DNA of 47,599 nucleotides from an uncultured Planctomycetia bacterium (GTDB lineage Bacteria; Planctomycetota; Phycisphaerae; FEN-1346; JAACEH01), in contig CAIYVX010000003.1 in NCBI GenBank assembly GCA_903929765.1, positions 1 through 47,599 on the forward strand, read 5' to 3'. Of this stretch, positions 19,336-26,172 are shown one piece after another (within the stretch, counting starts at the first letter, position 1; each line of letters opens with the position of its first letter). The translations under genes and the position numbers were made by a program. Under the pieces are notes generated by a model. The model worked only from the letters and a program-made list of their open reading frames with translations, was not told the DNA's origin and searched no databases.

Positions 19336-19490
19336 AGGAAAAATTCAAAATGCAAAATGAAAAATTAAAAATGAGAAGCGGCAACAACAGCCTTGAGCGA
19401 TTTGGGCGAAACAGGTGCACCCTCACCCGGCCGTTCCGGCCACCCTCCCCCGTCAAGGGGGAGGGGTGAAGAAACAACAGGGGCAAATTT
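19336..19490 (+). repeat. Repeat cluster: heptad A-tract and CCCTCACCC palindrome
   Basis: An A-rich heptad tract (19340-19374), a GAAGCGGCAACAACAG linker, and a GAAACAGGTGCACC...GGGGTGAAG palindrome unit (19409-19470) are followed by an AAACAAC linker. They read in plus orientation between a minus gene and a plus gene. Confidence 0.85.
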
Positions 19491-19601
19491 GGTTGCAGGG
19501 CGGGGCGAATGGGATTACACTTGGCGGATACGATGGAGGAGGTTCGCGCGCTCGTGGGGCGGGCGGGTCAAAGGAAAGTTTAGCCAGGCGAGGAGTTGGC
19601 G

Positions 19602-20405
19602 ATGAAGACAAAATTGATCATGGCGGTGGGTCTGGTGCTGCTGGTGGCGGGCGTGTGGGTGGCGGCCCAGGAGATGCAGTTGGACCAGGAGTACGTGAGC
19701 CGGGCGGCGGCGCTGAAGGCCGAGGACGCGGCAGGGCACTATGATCTGGCGAAATGGGCCTTGAAGAAGGGGCTGAATCGTGAGGCGTCGGCGGAGGCGG
19801 ATAAGCTGCTGGCGCTGGACGGCAGCGATCTGCGAGGAAAATATCTGAAGCAGGCGGCGGATTATTACCAGAACGGCGCGACGGCGCCGGCGGCGGTGGT
19901 TACTCCGCCGGAGGGTGACGCGGGGAACACGGCGACGAGCGCGACGGGCGTGGAGGCGGCGGGGTCCGGGGAGCCGGCGGTGGTGGCGGCGAAGGTGAAG
20001 CCGGGCGAGCCGATGACGAAAGACGAGGTGGACAAGCTGTACAAGACGTTCGACAAGAACATGACGGAGTTTCGGACCACGGTTCAGCCGGTGCTGGTGA
20101 ATCGGTGCGGGAACGAGAATTGTCACGGCGGCAGCGAGCACCTGGGGCGGTTCTATCTGCGAACCAAGAACCTGGGGGACCGGGCGACGATCGCGGAGAA
20201 CTTCAAGTCGATGGACAAATACATCGACCACAACACCTTTGCGAACAGCCGGCTGCTGGCGATGGCGGTGGCGAAGAACGACGTGCACAAGAACGACAAG
20301 GCGCCGATATTCGCCAACGAGAACGACACGGGGTACAAGCTGCTGAAGGCGTTCATCGTGAAGCTGCCGAGCGCGGCGGATTTGATGTGGGGCACGGGCA
20401 AGTGA
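19602..20405 (+). CDS. Exported cytochrome c-like protein with atypical heme motif
   Basis: The 267-residue protein starts at the ATG at 19602 with a good AGGCGAGGAG site; an in-frame TTG at 19596 is less likely. Residues 1-22 form a signal peptide or anchor. Residues about 30-90 resemble a single TPR-like helical pair, followed by an Ala/Gly/Pro-rich linker. The C-terminal domain (about 140-267) has C169-GNEN-C174-H175, a CX4CH sequence like a heme c site with one or two extra spacer residues, then GGSEH. Planctomycete surface proteins often carry a related cytochrome domain with a CXXCH-G motif. Heme binding is inferred and should be treated as likely, not proven. The membrane protein gene follows after 22 nt. 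Confidence 0.72.
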   Translation: MKTKLIMAVGLVLLVAGVWVAAQEMQLDQEYVSRAAALKAEDAAGHYDLAKWALKKGLNREASAEADKLLALDGSDLRGKYLKQAADYYQNGATAPAAVVTPPEGDAGNTATSATGVEAAGSGEPAVVAAKVKPGEPMTKDEVDKLYKTFDKNMTEFRTTVQPVLVNRCGNENCHGGSEHLGRFYLRTKNLGDRATIAENFKSMDKYIDHNTFANSRLLAMAVAKNDVHKNDKAPIFANENDTGYKLLKAFIVKLPSAADLMWGTGK

Positions 20406-20427
20406 GGGCGGACGGGGCGGAACAACC

Positions 20428-21090
20428 ATGCCAGTCGTCGTGTTCATGCTCTTCGCGTGCCTGGTCGTGGTGCTGATCTGCGTCAGCTATGTGATTAATA
20501 AGAAGCGGCGGCAGGAACTGGCGGCGTGGGGTGAGCAGCGGGGGCTGCGGTTTTCGGTGGACGATCCATTTGACATTCCGGAGCGCTTCAGCCAGTTCGG
20601 GCTGATGCAGCAGGGGCACAGCCGCGAGGCCACGAATGTGCTATGGCGCGAGGGCCAGGCGGGCGAGGCGTTCATTTTCGAATACAGCTACACAACCGGC
20701 AGCGGCAAGGATGAAACGACGTACACTTGCTGCGCGTGTTCGTGGCAGTTGCCGGTTTCGCTGAAGGAAATCGTGGTTCGTCCGGAGGGATTTTTCGATC
20801 ATGTGGCGGCGTGGTTCGGCCATGATCGGATTGAGTTCGAGAGTACGGAGTTCAACAAGCGGTTTCATGTCGCGGGGGCGGATAAGCGGGAGATTTATGC
20901 GGTGATCACACCGCAGATGATGGAATTCATCATGCAGCACGACCTCGATAATCTGGAGGTGCGCGGGCGGACGGCGCTGGTACACCAGGAGGAGACACTC
21001 GACGTAGAGCGCGGCCAGTGGTTGCTGGAGGCGGCGGATGGTTTCACGAAACTTATTCCCGAGCACTTGGTCGGCAACAAGGAGGGGTGA
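20428..21090 (+). CDS. Membrane-anchored protein of unknown function (DUF3137-like)
   Basis: The 220-residue protein has one N-terminal transmembrane segment (residues about 4-24), a basic KKRR stop-transfer, and a cytoplasmic or periplasmic domain with a run FEYSYTTGSGKDETTYTC. The architecture resembles DUF3137/galanin-like membrane proteins often found beside LemA, but similarity is weak and the function is unknown. It begins 22 nt after the cytochrome-like gene, and its stop is 5 nt before the LemA start, so these genes form an operon. Confidence 0.72.
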   Translation: MPVVVFMLFACLVVVLICVSYVINKKRRQELAAWGEQRGLRFSVDDPFDIPERFSQFGLMQQGHSREATNVLWREGQAGEAFIFEYSYTTGSGKDETTYTCCACSWQLPVSLKEIVVRPEGFFDHVAAWFGHDRIEFESTEFNKRFHVAGADKREIYAVITPQMMEFIMQHDLDNLEVRGRTALVHQEETLDVERGQWLLEAADGFTKLIPEHLVGNKEG

Positions 21091-21095
21091 AGGCG

Positions 21096-21710
21096 ATGGG
21101 GGCGACGCACGTTATGGAGCCGGCGAGTTTGCTCTGCGTCCTGGCGGCGGTGGCGGGGGTGCCGCTGGTTCTGGCGGTGCTGGTGCTGACGAATTACAAC
21201 GCGCTGGTGCGGGGGCGGAACGCGATCAGGGAAAGTTGGGCGGACGTGGATACGGAGTTGAAGCGGCGGTATGATCTGATACCGAACCTGGTGGCGACGG
21301 TGCAGGGTTATGCGGCGCACGAGCGGGAGACCTTACAGCGGGTGACGGACGCCCGGACGCGGGCGGTGGCGTCGCAGGGTTCGCCGGCGAGCCAGGCGGC
21401 AGATGAGAACGTGCTGGTGGGGGCGTTGCGGCAGGTGTTCGCGGTGGCGGAGGGGTATCCGCAATTGAAGGCGGACGGGCATTTTCTGGCGCTGCAGAAG
21501 GAACTGGTCAATACGGAGGACCGGATTCAGGCGGCGCGGCGGTTTTATAATGCGAACGTGCGGGATTACAACAACCGGTGCCAGGCGCTGCCGTCGAGCG
21601 TGATCGCGGGGCTGTTTCATTTTGCGGCGGCGGAATATTTTGAGATCGAGAGCGTGGGGGAACGGGCGGCGGTGGCGGTGAGTTTTGGCGGGGCGGGGGG
21701 AGAGAATTAA
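21096..21710 (+). CDS. LemA family membrane protein, paralogue 1
   Basis: The 204-residue protein has a single transmembrane helix (about 10-32) followed by the LemA signature: N-Y-N-x-L-V, SWADVDTELKRRYDLIPNL and VQGYAAHE, then a long helical bundle. LemA proteins expose a helical domain outside the cytoplasmic membrane; their biochemical role is not established. I chose the ATG at 21096, 5 nt after the previous stop and behind GGAGGGGTGAAG; ATG 21114 is an alternative. The stop codon lies in the first bases of an A-rich heptad tract. A second, diverged copy occurs at 23028. Confidence 0.9.
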   Translation: MGATHVMEPASLLCVLAAVAGVPLVLAVLVLTNYNALVRGRNAIRESWADVDTELKRRYDLIPNLVATVQGYAAHERETLQRVTDARTRAVASQGSPASQAADENVLVGALRQVFAVAEGYPQLKADGHFLALQKELVNTEDRIQAARRFYNANVRDYNNRCQALPSSVIAGLFHFAAAEYFEIESVGERAAVAVSFGGAGGEN

Positions 21711-21960
21711 AAATGCAAAATGAAAAATTAAAAATGAGAAACGGCAACGGCAGTTTCGAGCGATATGCGTGAAACAGGTTCACCTTCACCCGGCCCTGAA
21801 GGGCCACCCTCTCCCTCAAGGGAGAGAGGTGAAGAAGAAAAAGAAGCAACAGAAGAAACCAGGGGCAAGATGCCCCTGTAACTCACGGGCGGGACGCCCG
21901 TGCCACTGGTGAAGAAGAAACAACGTTCCCCAGCAGTGCTGGGGGCTTCAAAAGAAACAG
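21704..21960 (+). repeat. Repeat cluster with four module types
   Basis: In order there are: an A-rich heptad tract (21704-21736) that includes the LemA stop codon, an AGAAACGGCAACGG linker, a CCTTCACCC...GAGAGAGGTGA palindrome (21775-21832), and a double hairpin GGGGCAAGATGCCCC plus CACGGGCGGGACGCCCGTG (21861-21903). A CCCCAGC...GCTGGGG hairpin with CTTCAAAAG (21929-21955) follows. It is the most complete module series in the window. Confidence 0.88.
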
Positions 21961-21972
21961 GAGGAAGCGGCA

Positions 21973-22848
21973 ATGCGGGGGCTGATGATAGCGGTGGTTG
22001 TGGTGGTGTGTGTGGCGGCAGGGGTGGTGGGATACATGGTTTACCGGCAGATGGCGAAAGGGCCGCAAACTGCGGCGGTCGAGGCGCCGGCGGTGAAGCC
22101 GGCGGCATCGGCGGCGCCGGTTCATGCCGCACCGCTGGTTAAGCCTATGGCGGTCGCAAAGGAGACGGAGGAGCCGGCGGCCGTGGAGGCTTCGGCGACG
22201 AGTGCGGAAGCGGCGGAGACGGGGTCGTTTGATGCCAATGCGCTGCTGGGCAAGCTGGACAAGAAACAGCAAGAGGCGCTGCTGGCCTCAATGTTCGCGC
22301 AAATGATCAGCCAGGGCATCAAGGGCAATCATTACCAGTTGCCGGTGCTGAACAAGTTCCGGGCGCTGGATACTCAGGACAAGGGGAAAAATAAGCTGAC
22401 GGCGGCACAGCAGGCCCAGTTGAAAACGGTGATGCAAAATATTAAGCCGCAGATGGACGCGGCGCTGGGGGAATTGTGGGCGAAGCAGGATCAGGCGAGG
22501 GGTCAGCTCGGACAATTAATCACCAAGGGGATGTCCGATCCGAGCGCGGCGGAGAACGACCCGCAAGTGCAACAGCAAGCCGCGAACCTGGGGAAGCAGA
22601 TGGCCGATTTGGAAAAGACGGTGCAGCCGCAGATGGCGGCGTTCGATCAGCAGGCGCTGGCGGCGATGACGCCGTACCTGACGGCGGAGCAGGTGGCGGC
22701 GATTCAGGCGATGCCGGCGGAGGGAGATCAGACGTTTTTCCTGACGGGGCCGAACGGGGAAGAGATGCCGCCGCTCGAGGGCGGCACGGGTACGGTGTTC
22801 AAGATGAAGATTCAATCCACGACCACCTTTGGCGGGGACGGAAAGTGA
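21973..22848 (+). CDS. Single-pass membrane protein of unknown function
   Basis: The 291-residue product has an N-terminal transmembrane helix (residues about 4-22), an Ala/Pro-rich spacer to about residue 85, and a mostly helical, Gln- and Met-rich domain (about 90-250) with likely coiled-coil character. I do not recognise the family. An ACAGGAGGAAGCGGC ribosome site, one of the best in the window, precedes the ATG. It lies between two LemA paralogues and could work with them at the membrane, but this rests only on position. Confidence 0.75.
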   Translation: MRGLMIAVVVVVCVAAGVVGYMVYRQMAKGPQTAAVEAPAVKPAASAAPVHAAPLVKPMAVAKETEEPAAVEASATSAEAAETGSFDANALLGKLDKKQQEALLASMFAQMISQGIKGNHYQLPVLNKFRALDTQDKGKNKLTAAQQAQLKTVMQNIKPQMDAALGELWAKQDQARGQLGQLITKGMSDPSAAENDPQVQQQAANLGKQMADLEKTVQPQMAAFDQQALAAMTPYLTAEQVAAIQAMPAEGDQTFFLTGPNGEEMPPLEGGTGTVFKMKIQSTTTFGGDGK

Positions 22849-22889
22849 ACGGCGGCTGGCGAACAAGGTTCTGCGGTGACCGGCGTGGA

Positions 22890-22940
22890 AACAGCGAACT
22901 GCAGAATATCGAATAGCGAATGTCGAATCAGGAAGTCGGA
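22890..22940 (+). repeat. Heptad repeat type B, diverged copy
   Basis: A GGAAACAGCGAACTGCA lead-in precedes heptads GAATATC, GAATAGC, GAATGTC, GAATCAG and GAAGTCGG. It shares period and start/end words with 15011-15053 and 18077-18119 but differs in internal bases. Confidence 0.75.
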
Positions 22941-23027
22941 TGCTGTGGCGGGAGGTAGTCCTGATATGTTAGGCACCCGGTAGCATATCCCGGAGCAGAT
23001 CGTCGGCGGCGATGGAGGGTGAGAGCG

Positions 23028-23684
23028 ATGGATCCGGACACCAGCAGGCTGGTGTGCCTCGCGGCGGAGGTAGCCATTCTGCTGACGCTGGCTCTGGGGC
23101 TGGCGCTGGCGAGCTACATCGGCTTGGCGCGGGGGTGCAGGGCGGTCGAGGAAAGCTGGGCCGGCGTGGATACGGAGTTGAGGCGGCGCTACGACCTGAT
23201 ACCGAACCTGGCAACAATTGTGCAGGGGTATGCGACGCACGAGCGGGAGACGTTGCAGCGGATGGTGGAAGCGCGGAGTCGGGCGATGGTATCGACGGGG
23301 TCGCCGACCTTTCAGGCGTTGGAGGAGAACGTGCTGGTGAAGGCGTTGCGGGAGGTATTCGCGGTGGCGGAAAGGCACCCGCAACTCAAGGCCGATGGAG
23401 ATTTTCTGGCAGTGATGAAGGAATTGTCTGAGGTCGAAGATCGGATTCAGGCGGCGCGGCGGGAGTATAACGTCAACGTTCGAGTATATAACGGCCGGTG
23501 CCAGGCGAAGCCTGTGTGGCTCGTGAAGTTGCTTTTCCGGCTGCGTTTCCTGGACGCGCCCTGCGCCGGCGTCGACGTCGCGGAGGCGCTGCCGTCGGGC
23601 ATCGTGGCGTGGTTGTTCGATTTCGGGCCGGCGGAGTTTTTTGAGATCGATGGCTTGTGGGATAAGGCGGTTTCGGAGGAATGA
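23028..23684 (+). CDS. LemA family membrane protein, paralogue 2
   Basis: The 218-residue protein aligns along its length with the LemA protein at 21096, sharing VDTELRRRYDLIPNL, a VQGYATHERETLQR stretch and QLKADGDFLA. It differs by an insertion of about 27 residues (rich in Leu, Arg and Val) between the QA and LPS positions near the C terminus, which could form a second membrane-associated helix. I chose the ATG at 23028 behind GATGGAGGGTGAGAGCG. The pair probably arose by duplication, with the single-pass protein gene now between them. Confidence 0.88.
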   Translation: MDPDTSRLVCLAAEVAILLTLALGLALASYIGLARGCRAVEESWAGVDTELRRRYDLIPNLATIVQGYATHERETLQRMVEARSRAMVSTGSPTFQALEENVLVKALREVFAVAERHPQLKADGDFLAVMKELSEVEDRIQAARREYNVNVRVYNGRCQAKPVWLVKLLFRLRFLDAPCAGVDVAEALPSGIVAWLFDFGPAEFFEIDGLWDKAVSEE

Positions 23685-23740
23685 AATTGGCCGCAAGCGG
23701 CCTAGTTACTCTTGTTCGGTTGGTTTGCCCAGCTACAAAG

Positions 23741-23868
23741 AACACACTTTGGCCCCGGCTAGCCGGGGCTTCAAAGTGTGGCACCCGGAAAAGAAGTAAA
23801 AGAAGAAACAAAGACCAGGGGCAAGATGCCCCTGAGACTCACGGGCGGGACGCCCGTGCCACGGGTGA
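23741..23868 (+). repeat. Two hairpin modules after LemA 2
   Basis: A CACTTTGG...CAAAGTGTGGCACCCGG hairpin (23743-23789), a GAAGTAAAAGAAGAAAC linker, and a double hairpin GGGGCAAGATGCCCC plus CACGGGCGGGACGCCCGTG (23817-23863) are present. They end directly at the A-run of the terminator of the small basic gene on the other strand. Confidence 0.85.
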
Positions 23869-23899
23869 AAAAAAGACAGGCGCCGGAGTGGCGCCTGTC
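23868..23899 (-). terminator. Rho-independent terminator of the small basic protein gene
   Basis: On the minus strand the perfect 10-bp stem GACAGGCGCC/GGCGCCTGTC (23899-23890 and 23884-23875) has a 5-nt loop and is followed by seven T residues. It lies 25 nt after the stop codon at 23925. Confidence 0.85.
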
Positions 23900-23924
23900 G
23901 GAGTGGGTGGGTGAAGAGCGGCGG

Positions 23925-24065
23925 TTAATTCTGGTGGGTACTCTTGCGGCTTCGGCGGCGCTGGCGAACGAAGCGGGATTTGAGCTTGCCCTTGCCGGGT
24001 TTGCGGCCGTGGTTGGCCTTGGACATACGATAATTGAGACGCGAATTTCTTGCCGGCCGTGCCAT
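23925..24065 (-). CDS. 46-residue highly basic protein, candidate ribosome-associated protein
   Basis: The ATG at 24065 is preceded by AAGGGGAAG at good spacing and opens a 46-codon frame ending in TAA, followed by a strong terminator, so it is very likely a real single-gene transcript. The product is extremely rich in Arg, Lys and Ser with Gly and Asn (for example MSKANHGRKPGKGKLKSR from residue 14) and has no hydrophobic segment. Its size and composition are like small ribosomal proteins of the bTHX or bS22 type, but I do not see a firm family match. A second in-frame ATG would give 33 residues. A DNA-binding peptide is the main alternative. Confidence 0.72.
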   Translation of the reverse strand: MARPARNSRLNYRMSKANHGRKPGKGKLKSRFVRQRRRSRKSTHQN

Positions 24066-24124
24066 AGGATCTTCCCCTTGTGAACAGTAGCGACGAAACA
24101 GAGTCGCGTATTATACAGAACGGG

Positions 24125-24330
24125 GAGGGGAAGTCAAGAAGAAGGCTTAAGGCTTTAAAAAAGAGAGTCCTCCGTCTTCAGGCTTCAGGCGCAGCGGAAG
24201 GAACAGAAGAAACAAAAGAAGAAACGGCCGGACAGGGCAGAGCCCTGTCCCTACGAACGGCAACAGAAACGGCAAAGGCAAGCGGAAGACGGCGTTATAC
24301 CATGTCGGGCCAGGGCCCGACCTACAAAGG
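24125..24330 (+). repeat. Repeat cluster upstream of the flavin reductase gene
   Basis: The cluster holds GGCTTAAGGC and CTTCAGGCTTCAGGCGCAG motifs, GAAGAAACAAAAGAAGAAACGGC linkers, and a GACAGGGCAGAGCCCTGTCCCTACGAA hairpin-type module (24231-24257). These are followed by further linkers and a GTCGGGCCAGGGCCCGACCTAC-type hairpin (24305-24326). The last hairpin runs into the ribosome site of the next gene. Confidence 0.82.
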
Positions 24331-24339
24331 AGATGGAAA

Positions 24340-24948
24340 ATGGCGAAGGTGGCGGGGAAAGAGACGCATCGGGTGTTGCCGGCGACGATTGGGCTGATGC
24401 CGCTGCCGGCGGCGATGGTGACGACCCGGGGGCGGGACGGGAAGGATAATATCGTTACGCTGGCGTGGGTGGGGGTGGTGTGCAGCGAACCACCGATGGT
24501 CTCGATTGCGGTGCGGCCGAGCCGGTACAGCCACGAGTTGCTGCGCGAGAACGGGGATTTTGTGGTGCATGTGCCGTCGGCGGCGCAGATGGAGGCGGCC
24601 GATCATTGCGGAGTGGTGTCGGGGCGGGACGAGGATAAGTTTGAGAAGCTGGGGCTGACGAAGCGGGCGGCGTCGCAGGTGAAGGCGGCGATTATTGCGG
24701 AGTGCCCGGTGGCGCTGGAGTGCCGGACGCGGCACGTGCTGGGTCTGGGAACGCACGACCTGTTCGTGGCGGAAATTCTGGCGGTGCAGGTGCGGGAGGA
24801 CGTGCTGGAGGAGAGCGGTCGGATCGACCTGGCGAAGATGGCGCCGCTGGGGTATTGTCCGAATGTGCGCGGAGCGGGGGAATATGTTTCGATTACGCAA
24901 GGCGTGGGGCGGCATGGGTGCTCGGCGAAGAAGAAAATTAAAAGTTAA
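24340..24948 (+). CDS. Flavin reductase-like FMN-binding protein
   Basis: The 202-residue protein matches the flavin reductase domain family: a split-barrel FMN-binding fold with a conserved early segment (VTTRGRDGKDNIVTLAWVG), SIAVRPSRYSHELLRENGDFV in the middle, and the AAQMEAADHCGVVSGRDEDKF helix. Family members reduce flavins with NAD(P)H or act as flavoprotein oxidoreductases with unknown partners. The ATG has an AAAGGAGATGGAAA site. No partner monooxygenase is nearby. The stop codon lies in the A-rich heptad tract, which also encodes the last residues (KKKIKS). Confidence 0.88.
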   Translation: MAKVAGKETHRVLPATIGLMPLPAAMVTTRGRDGKDNIVTLAWVGVVCSEPPMVSIAVRPSRYSHELLRENGDFVVHVPSAAQMEAADHCGVVSGRDEDKFEKLGLTKRAASQVKAAIIAECPVALECRTRHVLGLGTHDLFVAEILAVQVREDVLEESGRIDLAKMAPLGYCPNVRGAGEYVSITQGVGRHGCSAKKKIKS

Positions 24949-24982
24949 AAATTAAAAATGAAAAATTAGAAGAAGAAACAAG
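24932..24982 (+). repeat. Heptad A-tract and linker
   Basis: AAAATTA-type heptads (24934-24969) overlap the 3' end of the flavin reductase gene and are followed by an AGAAGAAGAAACAAG linker that reaches the proB stop codon. Confidence 0.85.
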
Positions 24983-26107
24983 TCAGGAGCGTAGGACGAG
25001 GTTGTCGCGGTGGACGACTTCGTCGTAGAATTTTTCGCCGAGGATTTTTTTGAAATCGGAAGAGCGGCGACCGCGGATGAGGGCGAGGTCGGGGGCGTCG
25101 TAGTTGGTGAGGCCGCGGGCGAGGTCGCGTCCGGCGGCATCGGCGATGGTGATCACGTCGCCGGCTTTGAAATTCCCGGAAATAGCGGTGATGCCGGAAG
25201 CGAGGAGGCTTTTGCCGCGCTCGCGGAGGGCTTTGGCGGCGCCGTCGTCGATGGTGAGTCGGCCGCGGCTGCGGGCGGTGAAGGCGATCCAGCGCTGGCG
25301 GGCGTTCATTTTGGATTTGACGGGGAGAAAGAGGGTGCCGACGGGTTGGCCGTCGAGGAGGTCGTCGAGGACGTTTTCGCGGCGGCCGGAGGCGATGACG
25401 GCGGGCAGTCCGGCGGCGGTGACCATCTGGGCGGCGAGGAGTTTGGTGTCCATGCCGCCGGAGCCGAGGGCGGAGCGGGTGCCGTCGGCGAGGCGGAGGA
25501 TGCGTTCGTCGAGTTTTTCGACGACGTCGACGAGGTCGTGGCGGGCGGCGTCGCGGTAGAGGCCTTCGACGGAGGTGAGGAGGACGAGGAGGTCGGCCTG
25601 GAGGTTGTTGGCGACGAGGGCGGCGATACAATCGTTTTCGCCGTAGCGGATTTCTTCGACGGCGACGGAGTCGTTTTCGTTGAGGATGGGGACGGCGCCG
25701 AGTTCGGCGAGGGCGTTGAGGGTGTTGCGGATGTTGAGGTAGCGGTCGCGGTGCTCGAAGTCGTCGCGGGTGATGAGGAGCTGGGCGGCATGGCAGCCGT
25801 GGGCGGCGAAGGCCTGGTCGTAGGCGAGCATGAGGTGAGCCTGGCCGACGGCGGCGCAGGCCTGGAGGCGCGGGAGGTCGTCAGGTCGGGCGGTGAGGCC
25901 GAGGGCGTCGGTCCCGGCGGCGATGGCGCCGGAGGTGACGACGGTGGTGGTGATGCCGCGGGCGCGAAGATTGGCGATGGAGGCGGCGAGGCGGGCGATT
26001 AACTTTTGGTCGAGGGAGCCGCGCTCGGTGACGAGGACGTTGGAGCCGAGCTTGACGACGAGTCGGCGGACGGAGGACATGATGTTTTTACGAATTTCGA
26101 GGGACAT
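24983..26107 (-). CDS. proB: Glutamate 5-kinase ProB
   Basis: The 374-residue enzyme phosphorylates L-glutamate with ATP in the first step of proline synthesis. The amino-acid kinase domain shows RRLVVKLGSNVLV at the start, TTVVTSGAIAAG, LITRDDFEHRDRYLN, PILNENDSVAVEE and a GSGGMDTKLLAA loop. A PUA domain follows from about residue 280. No proA is in the window. Two starts are possible: ATG 26107 (given here) or ATG 26080 (MSSVRRLV), the latter closer to typical family N termini; neither has a strong ribosome site. Confidence 0.95.
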   Translation of the reverse strand: MSLEIRKNIMSSVRRLVVKLGSNVLVTERGSLDQKLIARLAASIANLRARGITTTVVTSGAIAAGTDALGLTARPDDLPRLQACAAVGQAHLMLAYDQAFAAHGCHAAQLLITRDDFEHRDRYLNIRNTLNALAELGAVPILNENDSVAVEEIRYGENDCIAALVANNLQADLLVLLTSVEGLYRDAARHDLVDVVEKLDERILRLADGTRSALGSGGMDTKLLAAQMVTAAGLPAVIASGRRENVLDDLLDGQPVGTLFLPVKSKMNARQRWIAFTARSRGRLTIDDGAAKALRERGKSLLASGITAISGNFKAGDVITIADAAGRDLARGLTNYDAPDLALIRGRRSSDFKKILGEKFYDEVVHRDNLVLRS

Positions 26108-26118
26108 GGGGCACCAAG

Positions 26119-26172
26119 AATTAAAAGTTCAAAATTAAAAATGCAAAATTAACAAGAAACGGCAACAACACA
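26119..26172 (+). repeat. Heptad A-tract and linker between proB and waaA
   Basis: AATTAAAAGTTCAAAATTAA-type heptads (26119-26152) are followed by an ACAAGAAACGGCAACAACAC linker that ends at the waaA stop codon. Both neighbouring genes are minus; the module order is the usual plus orientation. Confidence 0.85.

Noticed and set aside
19307-19486. N-terminal extension of the ThiF-like protein
   Set aside because: It translates repeat modules (palindrome, linker, A-tract) and has no E1-like sequence; the promoter lies inside it.
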